DNA from: Thermohalobaculum sp038528605
Lineage (GTDB): Bacteria; Pseudomonadota; Alphaproteobacteria; Rhodobacterales; Rhodobacteraceae
Assembly (NCBI GenBank): GCA_038528605.1
Contig: JBCBEP010000009.1
Span: forward strand, 1-54,510
Length of the DNA: 54,510 nt
Direction: 5' to 3'
Made by a program: the position numbers and the translations under genes. Below, piece after piece: positions 49,368 through 54,510 of this stretch. The notes beneath the pieces were generated by a model. It saw only the letters and a list, made by a program, of their open reading frames with translations. It was not told where the DNA came from and did not search any database. Position 1 is the stretch's first letter. Each line of letters starts with the position of its first letter.

Positions 49368-49973
49368 TCAGCCCGCGAGGCAGCCCTGCGGTGCGAGCGC
49401 GCTCGACAGTGCTTCGCCGGCGCCCGTGCCCGGGAAGGCGGCGTCGAGGCCCGGCCGGCCGGTGACGCTGAGCGCGGCGCCGGCGGCGAGGGCCTGCAGG
49501 AAGGGCTGGGCCGGCCCGCCGGCGCTGCCCGTCCACACCATGTCGCGCCCCTCCGCCGCGAAGGGCACCTCAAGGCTCGCGCTCTGGCGCCCGCGCGCGG
49601 TCAGCTGCAGCGCCTCGCCCTCGGCGCCGGCGGCGGGGCGATAGCGGATGCCGAGCGTCGGGCCGTCGCAGGAGAAGCCGATATTCGCGCTGCCGTTCGA
49701 GACCACGGCCTCCGCCGCGCCGCCCGTGAGCCGCACGCTCCAGAGGCCTGTGGGCAGCGTGCTGAGCCCTTCCTCGAGCCCGCCGCCGGGGGCAGGGCCG
49801 GGGGACGCCGCCTGCTCGCCCGCCTCGCAGGCGGCGAGGAGGAGGACCAGTGTGCAGGCGAGGCCGGCCCGGGCAGGTGCGCTGCCAGGCGTGCGGAAAC
49901 AGGCGCGGCCAGGAGCGCGGCCAGGGGCGCGCAAAGCGGCGCGGGCGCGACGGGGTAGATGCGTCAATCTCAT
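49368..49973 (-). CDS. Uncharacterised lipoprotein
   Basis: A 201-residue protein with lipobox LLLAAC (Cys49) after an unusually long, Arg/Pro/Ala-rich leader. That leader arises partly from a short tandem repeat in the DNA (CGCGGCCAGG units, 49905-49930). The mature part is a small beta-rich domain: GLWSVRLTGGAAEAVVSNGSANIGFSCDGPTLGIRYRPA, then ASLEVPFAAEGRDMVWTGSAGGPAQPFLQALAAGAALSVTG, ending with a Cys (APQGCLAG) that could pair with the FSCDGP cysteine. I do not recognise the family. The ATG at 49971-49973 may be too far upstream. It lies between rplI and dnaB, same strand. Confidence 0.65.
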   Translation of the reverse strand: MRLTHLPRRARAALRAPGRAPGRACFRTPGSAPARAGLACTLVLLLAACEAGEQAASPGPAPGGGLEEGLSTLPTGLWSVRLTGGAAEAVVSNGSANIGFSCDGPTLGIRYRPAAGAEGEALQLTARGRQSASLEVPFAAEGRDMVWTGSAGGPAQPFLQALAAGAALSVTGRPGLDAAFPGTGAGEALSSALAPQGCLAG

Positions 49974-50040
49974 GGCCCGGGGGTAGCGGCCAGGCGCGCG
50001 CCGCACAACCCGCCTTGAGCCGATCCAGCCCGCTGCATGC

Positions 50041-50103
50041 CGCCCGAAAGGGCCCGGCGCCGAAGGGCGGGCGGGTGGGGGAGGCGGCGGGCCCTTTCGG
50101 GCG
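50041..50103 (+). repeat. Inverted repeat enclosing a G-tract (quadruplex-type) core, element 2
   Basis: CGCCCGAAAGGGCCC (50041-50055) and GGGCCCTTTCGGGCG (50089-50103) are perfect 15-bp arms around a 33-base loop. The loop has GGGCGGGCGGGTGGGGG at 50065-50081, identical to the core of the element before radA. It lies between the rplI terminator and the lipoprotein gene. Confidence 0.75.
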
Positions 50104-50133
50104 ACCGCCAAGCCGCCCAGTCCCCGACCGACG

Positions 50134-50165
50134 AAAAAGGGGCCCGCCAAGCCGGCGGACCCCCT
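50134..50165 (-). terminator. Rho-independent terminator of rpsF-rpsR-rplI
   Basis: On the minus strand: GGGGTCCGCC, loop GGCTT, GGCGGGCCCC, then TTTTT. It lies 26 bases behind the rplI stop. This is the clearest intrinsic terminator in the window, with both strong stem and U-tract. Confidence 0.85.
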
Positions 50166-50190
50166 TAATCCTTCATCGAACCCGGCGCGC

Positions 50191-50859
50191 TTAGTCGCGC
50201 GGATCCTCGCCGCGGGCCTCGCGGTCCTCCGGGCTGCCTTCGCCATCGCGGGGATCGTCGCCCTCGCGGCGGTCGTGGTCGCCGTCCATGACATCCATGG
50301 CCGCCGAGCCGATCTCGTCGAAGAGGTTCGCGATCTCCTCGTCCGCCGCGGCCTCTTCCTCGGCCCGCAGCTCGGCGATCGACTTGCCGCTGGCCTGCAG
50401 CTCCGCCTCTTCCTGCGAGCGGGCGACATTGGCCTTAACCGTCGCCGTCACCTCGGGATGGAGCACCACGAGCACCGTGTGGAGCCCGAGCTCCTTCACC
50501 GGCTTCTCGAGGCGGGGCGCGCCCTTCGGCAGCTCGAAGCCCTGCTCGGAGGCCGCCGTCTGGATGTCCCGGGGTGTCACGGAGCCATAGAGCGCGCCGC
50601 CCTCCGCCGCCTGGCGGATGACGATGAACTGCTTGCCCTCGAGCTCGGCCGCCATCGTTTCAGCCTCGGCCTTGGTCTCGGCCGACCGTGCTTCGAGCTG
50701 GGCCCGCTCCGCCTCGAAGCGGGCGATGTTGGCCTTCGTCGCCCGCAGCGCTTTCGCCTGGGGCAGGAGGAAGTTGCGGGCGTAGCCGTCCTTGACCGTG
50801 ACGACCTCACCCATCTTGCCGAGCTTTTCGACGCGCTCGAGCAGGATCACCTGTGCCAT
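50191..50859 (-). CDS. rplI: 50S ribosomal protein L9
   Basis: The 222-residue protein has the L9 signature at the N-terminus: MAQVILLERVEKLGKMGEVVTVKDGYARNFLLPQAKA. The connecting helix (about 40-75) has the C-terminal domain behind it (GSVTPRDIQTAASEQGFELPKG and LGLHTVLVVLHPEVTATVKANV). E. coli L9 ends near residue 149. Here about 60 further residues follow, strongly acidic and repetitive (DHDRREGDDPRDGEGSPEDREARGEDPRD). It is the last gene of the rpsF-rpsR-rplI operon, with an intrinsic terminator behind it. Confidence 0.96.
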   Translation of the reverse strand: MAQVILLERVEKLGKMGEVVTVKDGYARNFLLPQAKALRATKANIARFEAERAQLEARSAETKAEAETMAAELEGKQFIVIRQAAEGGALYGSVTPRDIQTAASEQGFELPKGAPRLEKPVKELGLHTVLVVLHPEVTATVKANVARSQEEAELQASGKSIAELRAEEEAAADEEIANLFDEIGSAAMDVMDGDHDRREGDDPRDGEGSPEDREARGEDPRD

Positions 50860-50870
50860 ATCGCGTCTCC

Positions 50871-51098
50871 TCAGTTCACGGCGTAGGGCAGCAGCGCGAG
50901 GAAGCGGGCGCGCTTGATCGCGCGCGACAGCTCACGCTGCTTCTTGGCCGAGACGGCCGTGATGCGGGAGGGGACGATCTTGCCCCGCTCGGAGATATAG
51001 CGCTGCAGGAGCTTCACGTCCTTGTAGTCGATCGCCGGGGCGTTCTCGCCCGAGAAGGGGCAGGTCTTGCGGCGGCGGAAGAAGGGCTTGCGTGCCAT
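50871..51098 (-). CDS. rpsR: 30S ribosomal protein S18
   Basis: A 75-residue basic protein: MARKPFFRRRKTCPFSGENAP, then IDYKDVKLLQRYISERGKIVPSRITAVSAKKQRELSRAIKRARFLALLPYAVN. The family signature (IDYKD...LQRYISERGKI-PSR-T) is complete. It binds next to S6 on the small-subunit platform. Start preceded by GGAGAT. It follows rpsF by 15 bp and precedes rplI by 11 bp. Confidence 0.98.
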   Translation of the reverse strand: MARKPFFRRRKTCPFSGENAPAIDYKDVKLLQRYISERGKIVPSRITAVSAKKQRELSRAIKRARFLALLPYAVN

Positions 51099-51113
51099 TG
51101 TTCAGATCTCCTT

Positions 51114-51593
51114 TCAGCGCGCGTCGCGGTCGAAGGAACGCTCGGGGCGGGGGCCGCGGTCCTCGCGGGGCGGGCGGTCGTCGCGGTCGCGGCGGGGCGG
51201 ACGGTCGTCCCGGTCGCGGCGTGGGCCGCGGTCGTCGCGGTCGCGGCCGCCGCGGCGGTCGTCCCGGCTCGAACGGGCCTGCAGGACGGCCGACTGGCCT
51301 TCCTCATGCGTCTCGACCTTCACGGTCAGCACGCGCATGATGTCGTCATGGAGGCGCATCAGGCGCTCCATCTCGTGCACGGCTTCCGACGGGCTGTCGG
51401 TGCGCATGTAGCCGTAATGGCCCTTGCGGTTCTTGTTGATCTTGTAGCTGAGGGTGCGGAGGCCCCAGTACTCGGTCCCGATCACGGTCCCGCCATTGTC
51501 CGCCAGCACCTGGCCGAAATGCTCGATCAGCCCTTCGGCCTGCGCGTTGGAAAGGTCCTGACGCGCGATGAACGTATGTTCGTAAAGCGGCAT
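51114..51593 (-). CDS. rpsF: 30S ribosomal protein S6 with Arg/Asp-rich tail
   Basis: This 159-residue protein has the S6 domain in residues 1-107: MPLYEHTFIARQDLSNAQ, then YWGLRTLSYKINKNRKGHYGYM and HEMERLMRLHDDIMRVLTVKVE. After residue 107 comes an about 50-residue tail of alternating Arg and Asp with imperfect repeats RRDRDDRPP (twice) and RDRDDRGP. Bacterial S6 commonly ends with a variable tail (E. coli adds glutamates after translation), but this one is long and mixed-charge. ATG 51591-51593 is preferred over one nine bases earlier, by homology to the standard MPLYEH start. Confidence 0.95.
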   Translation of the reverse strand: MPLYEHTFIARQDLSNAQAEGLIEHFGQVLADNGGTVIGTEYWGLRTLSYKINKNRKGHYGYMRTDSPSEAVHEMERLMRLHDDIMRVLTVKVETHEEGQSAVLQARSSRDDRRGGRDRDDRGPRRDRDDRPPRRDRDDRPPREDRGPRPERSFDRDAR

Positions 51594-51844
51594 GGACGCC
51601 ACTCTCCATCATCTTCGCGCTTCGCCGTCCGGCATGCGGTTCCCGAGCCCGGACAGGAGAGGCGCGCTTATTCGACATCCTCGGGAGCCGCAGCGCATAC
51701 TCCCCGTGCGTGGCTTTGACAAGGGGTTTGGGGCGTCTCCGGCAGCGCAGGGCCGGCCCCCGTCGCTTGACAGGGAAGGGCGCCGCGGGCGAGAGCGCGC
51801 CGCGATAAGAATGAAGACACGGTGACATGGAGGAGACGCGCGGC

Positions 51845-52777
51845 ATGCGGGCATTCGTTTTTCCGGGCCAGGGCGCCCAGGCCGTGGGCATGGGCAAGGC
51901 GCTGGCGGAGGCCTATCCGGCCGCGAAGGCGGTGTTCGACGAGGTGGACGCGGCGCTTGGCGAGGCGCTGAGCCGGACGGCCTGGGAAGGGCCGGACGAC
52001 GCGCTGCGCCTGACCGCGAACGCCCAGCCGGCGCTCATGGCCACCTCGCTCGCCGCCATGCGCGCGCTCGAGACGGAGGGCGTCCGCGTCGAGAGCGCAG
52101 CGTTTGTGGCGGGCCACTCGCTTGGCGAGTACTCGGCACTTGCCGCCGCCGGCGCGCTGAGCGTGGCGGATGCCGCCCGGCTCCTCCGCATCCGCGGCAA
52201 GGCGATGCAGGAGGCGGTGCCCGTGGGCCAGGGGGCGATGGCAGCACTCCTCGGCCTCGACCTCGAGACCGCGCGGGCGGTGGCCGAGGAGGCCGCGGCC
52301 GGCGACGTGTGCCAGGCGGCGAACGACAACGACCCGGCACAGGTGGTGGTGAGCGGGCACAAGGCGGCGGTCGAACGCGCCGTCGAGATCGCGAAGACCA
52401 AGGGGGCCAAGCGCGCGCTCATGCTTCCCGTCTCCGCCCCCTTCCACTGCGCGCTGATGCAGCCTGCCGCAGATGTGATGGCCGAGGCGCTTGCCGCGGT
52501 CGAGATCACCGCCCCCAAGGTGCCGCTTGTCGCCAATGTGCGGGCCGCCGCCGTGAGCGCGCCGGACGAGATCCGCGCGCTCCTCGTCGAGCAGGTGACC
52601 GCCTCCGTGCGCTGGCGCGAGAGTGTGCTCTGGATGGCGGGGCATGGGGTGACGGAGCAAGTGGAGGTTGGCGCCGGCAAGGCTCTATCCGGCATGGCGA
52701 AGCGCATCGACCGTGCGGTTGCCACCGCCAACGTCGCCACGCCTGAGGATGTTGCGAAACTCGCTGCGGTGGCCTGA
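51845..52777 (+). CDS. fabD: Malonyl-CoA:ACP transacylase
   Basis: The 310-residue enzyme loads malonyl groups onto acyl carrier protein. It starts MRAFVFPGQGAQAVGMG. The nucleophile is Ser92 in GHSLGEYSALAAAG, with the catalytic histidine His201 in PVSAPFHCALM and the RIRGKAMQEA arginine near 117. ATG 51845 is chosen over 51827 because the stretch between them holds the ribosome-binding site (GGAGGAG) and the length then equals E. coli FabD. It is divergent from rpsF and heads a fatty-acid synthesis cluster. Confidence 0.96.
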   Translation: MRAFVFPGQGAQAVGMGKALAEAYPAAKAVFDEVDAALGEALSRTAWEGPDDALRLTANAQPALMATSLAAMRALETEGVRVESAAFVAGHSLGEYSALAAAGALSVADAARLLRIRGKAMQEAVPVGQGAMAALLGLDLETARAVAEEAAAGDVCQAANDNDPAQVVVSGHKAAVERAVEIAKTKGAKRALMLPVSAPFHCALMQPAADVMAEALAAVEITAPKVPLVANVRAAAVSAPDEIRALLVEQVTASVRWRESVLWMAGHGVTEQVEVGAGKALSGMAKRIDRAVATANVATPEDVAKLAAVA

Positions 52778-52834
52778 GCGGGCGACGAGGCCGCTCTGTA
52801 GGCGCTGGTGCGGGCCGGTTGAAAGGAAAAATCG

Positions 52835-53575
52835 ATGTTCGATCTGACGGGGAAGGTGGCGCTGGTGACCGGTGCTACGGGCGGTATCGGCGGTGAGATC
52901 GCCAGGGGACTGCACGCGGCGGGCGCGACGGTGGTGCTCTCGGGCACGCGGGAGGGGCCGCTGGCGGAGCTTGCCGCCGAGCTTGGCGAGCGGGCCCATG
53001 CGGTACCGTGCGTGCTTTCGGAGAAGGACGCGGTCGAGGGCCTGCCGAAGGCCGCGGAGGCAGCCGCCGGCGGGCCGGTCGACATCCTCGTCAACAATGC
53101 GGGCATCACCAAGGATCAGCTCTTCATGCGCATGTCCGACGATGAGTGGGACGCGGTGATGGACGTGAACCTGAAGGCGGCCTTCCGGCTCTCGAAGGCG
53201 GTGCTGCGGGGCATGATGAAGAAGCGCTGGGGCCGGATCGTGCAGATCACGAGCGTCGTGGGCCATACGGGCAACCCGGGGCAGGGCAACTACACCGCCG
53301 CGAAGGCGGGGCTCACGGCGATGTCGAAGAGCCTGGCGGCGGAAGTGGCAACGCGCGGTGTGACGGTGAACTGCGTCGCGCCGGGCTTCATCGAGACCGC
53401 GATGACCGAGAAGCTGAACGACGACCAGAAGGGCCGGATCATGAGCGCGATCCCCGCCGGGCGCATGGGCACGCCGGCCGAGGTTGCGGGCGCCGTGGTG
53501 TACCTGGCGAGCGACGAGGCCGGCTACATGACCGGCCAGACACTACACGTGAACGGCGGCATGGCGATGATCTGA
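52835..53575 (+). CDS. fabG: 3-oxoacyl-ACP reductase FabG
   Basis: A 246-residue SDR that reduces 3-oxoacyl-ACP with NADPH. TGATGGIG lies at 12-19 and NNAG at 87-90. The catalytic Ser140, Tyr153 and Lys157 are in ITSVVGHTGNPGQGNYTAAKAG, and GFIETAMTEKL and YMTGQTLHVNGGMAMI mark FabG specifically. The length matches E. coli (244). GGAAAAA precedes the ATG. It lies 57 bp behind fabD and before acpP. Confidence 0.97.
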   Translation: MFDLTGKVALVTGATGGIGGEIARGLHAAGATVVLSGTREGPLAELAAELGERAHAVPCVLSEKDAVEGLPKAAEAAAGGPVDILVNNAGITKDQLFMRMSDDEWDAVMDVNLKAAFRLSKAVLRGMMKKRWGRIVQITSVVGHTGNPGQGNYTAAKAGLTAMSKSLAAEVATRGVTVNCVAPGFIETAMTEKLNDDQKGRIMSAIPAGRMGTPAEVAGAVVYLASDEAGYMTGQTLHVNGGMAMI

Positions 53576-53587
53576 TACGCTAATCGA

Positions 53588-53602
53588 CCGTACCCGCTAC
53601 GG
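53588..53602 (+). other. Small hairpin behind fabG
   Basis: CCGTA-CCCGC-TACGG, 5-bp arms, 12 bases after the fabG stop. It is short and lacks a U-tract; it might partly insulate acpP from upstream transcription. Confidence 0.25.
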
Positions 53603-53666
53603 ATTGCGCGTTCTGGGGCTTGTTGATAAAGAGCCCGCGGATTGCGCGGCGTGCATGGCTCCGGCC

Positions 53667-53695
53667 TTGTCAACTGCGCGTATGCGCCCTTTATT
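53667..53695 (+). promoter_or_regulatory. Candidate sigma-70 promoter of acpP
   Basis: TTGTCA (53667-53672), 17 bases, TTTATT (53690-53695), 42 bp before the acpP ATG. Spacing is ideal and the region is locally AT-richer. A dedicated promoter would fit the high demand for acyl carrier protein. Confidence 0.5.
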
Positions 53696-53737
53696 GCGCG
53701 CAACTGTCGAAATAACCCGTGAGGCAAGGGAGAAACC

Positions 53738-53977
53738 ATGAGCGACATCGCCGAGCGCGTGAAGAAAATCGTCGTCGAGCATCTTGGCGTCGAGGAAGAG
53801 AAAGTGATCGAGGGCGCGAGCTTCATCGATGACCTCGGTGCGGACAGCCTCGACACGGTCGAGCTTGTCATGGCGTTCGAGGAGGAGTTCGGCATCGAAA
53901 TCCCCGACGACGCGGCCGAGAGCATCCAGACCTTCGGCGACGCGGTGAAGTTCATCGGCGAGAAGGCGAACGCCTGA
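53738..53977 (+). CDS. acpP: Acyl carrier protein
   Basis: The 79-residue acidic protein MSDIAERVKKIVVEHLGVEE has the 4'-phosphopantetheine attachment serine Ser37 in DLGADSLDTVELVMAFEEEFGIEIPDD. It carries growing acyl chains in fatty-acid synthesis. AGGGAG lies 7 bases before the ATG. It is placed between fabG and fabF as in E. coli. Confidence 0.98.
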   Translation: MSDIAERVKKIVVEHLGVEEEKVIEGASFIDDLGADSLDTVELVMAFEEEFGIEIPDDAAESIQTFGDAVKFIGEKANA

Positions 53978-54321
53978 TCGCCGCGGCGCCTGTGCCGGCG
54001 CTGAGGGATCGGTGCTGATGTGAGGCGCGGGGCCCGAGAGGCGTGTTGAGAAGGGGCGCGATCCGGTGGGTCGTGCCCCTTATCCGTTGCGAGGGCCTGC
54101 CCCTGGCGGTTGCGGCGCTTGAGGCAGAGGGCCGGGGCGATGCTGTCGACGCCCCTGCCTCGCCTTGGCGGCGCCCGAAGGCTTGGCTAGAAGCGCGTGA
54201 CGCAATAAATGGGCGGCTTCCACGCGCGGGCGTCGCATTCGGCGCATAGATGCAGCCGGGGGAATGCCCCGTCGCGCGGGCACAGAAAAAGAGCGCCGGC
54301 AGGCGCACGGAGGAGACTGCG
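53978..54321. other. acpP-fabF intergenic region
   Basis: 344 bp without a convincing gene. The longest plus-strand frame (54043-54249) has no ribosome-binding site and an Arg/Ala/Pro composition expected of non-coding GC-rich DNA. The region may hold a separate fabF promoter; I cannot point to clear hexamers. Confidence 0.4.
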
Positions 54322-54510
54322 ATGCGGCGGGTTGTGGTGACGGGGCTCGGCATGGTGACGCCGCTGGCCTGCGGCGTGGAGAAGAGCTGGGCGCGCGTGC
54401 TCGACGGCCAGTCCGGCATCGGGCGCATCCAGTACTTCGACGCTTCGCATCTGCCTTGCCAGATCGCTGGCGAGATCCCGCTCGGCGACGGGTCGGACGG
54501 CACGTACAAC
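54322..54510 (+). CDS. fabF: 3-oxoacyl-ACP synthase II (FabF), N-terminal fragment
   Basis: The first 63 codons are present; the gene leaves the window on the right without a stop. The product opens MRRVVVTGLGMVTPLACGVE, then KSWARVLDGQSGIGRI and FDASHLPCQIAGEIP, the standard thiolase-fold beginning of beta-ketoacyl-ACP synthase II, which elongates acyl-ACP. GGAGGAG lies 8 bases before the ATG. The catalytic Cys-His-His residues are beyond the window. Position behind acpP supports FabF over FabB. Confidence 0.93.
   Translation, partial: MRRVVVTGLGMVTPLACGVEKSWARVLDGQSGIGRIQYFDASHLPCQIAGEIPLGDGSDGTYN

Noticed and set aside
51120..51260. CRISPR-like short repeats
   Set aside because: The regular GGTCGTCGCGGTCGCGG units encode the Arg/Asp repeats at the end of ribosomal protein S6; there are no unique spacers.
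54043..54249. 68-codon frame between acpP and fabF
   Set aside because: No ribosome-binding site, compositionally non-coding, and no resemblance to the short genes sometimes found in fab clusters.

Overview
The window looks like chromosomal backbone of a high-GC alphaproteobacterium, most likely Rhodobacterales. Three things suggest this: a fused SecDF, the synteny radA-cvpA-purF, rpsF-rpsR-rplI/dnaB-alr and serS-surE-pcm-nlpD, and the abundance of housekeeping genes with strong GC codon bias. I see no prophage, CRISPR array, rRNA, tRNA or intact insertion sequence. The taxonomic call is inference from synteny and protein style, not from a marker search.

Layout. 1-2.3 kb: the start of prfC, then two divergent ABC ATPases without permeases. 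2.4-4.9 kb: tatABC and a DUF815 AAA+ ATPase. 5.1-10.7 kb (minus strand): serS, a TetR regulator with a palindromic operator, a DUF2852 membrane protein, surE, pcm and an nlpD-like lipoprotein. 10.8-15.3 kb: a 26-residue membrane peptide, yajC, secDF, an Mth938-like gene and sodB. 15.6-26.2 kb: LOG hydrolase, LysM protein, Atm1-type exporter, a divergent pair of lipoproteins (CsgG-like and Sel1-like) and an RND efflux pair. 26.4-32.9 kb: panB, a two-helix membrane protein, an MFS transporter, and the outer-membrane/ribosome-assembly cluster yfgM-bamB-der. 32.9-41.9 kb: an unusual 5'-nucleotidase with a DUF4214 tail, SDR, membrane cNMP-binding protein, purF, an unknown membrane protein, cvpA and radA. 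42-45.5 kb: three small membrane proteins (one PqiA-like), a conspicuously AT-rich unknown gene, mlaF and mlaE. 45.6-51.6 kb: a secreted unknown, DUF1330, alr, dnaB, a lipoprotein, rplI, rpsR and rpsF. 51.8-54.5 kb: fabD, fabG, acpP and the start of fabF.

The least expected material is non-coding. (1) A ~220-bp element made of three consecutive stem-loops occurs twice, filling two different convergent intergenic gaps (15377-15596 and 21487-21726), with compensatory changes in two of the stems. A first-stem-only copy sits before der. (2) Two intergenic elements (41940-42031 and 50041-50103) consist of perfect 13- and 15-bp inverted repeats enclosing a shared 17-nt G-tract core with quadruplex potential. 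One lies directly upstream of radA. (3) A short REP-like palindrome is present three times. Among the genes, the AT-rich gene immediately behind mlaF, the divergent lipoprotein pair sharing a YWYRT motif, and the nucleotidase with altered active-site motifs are the best candidates for something undescribed.
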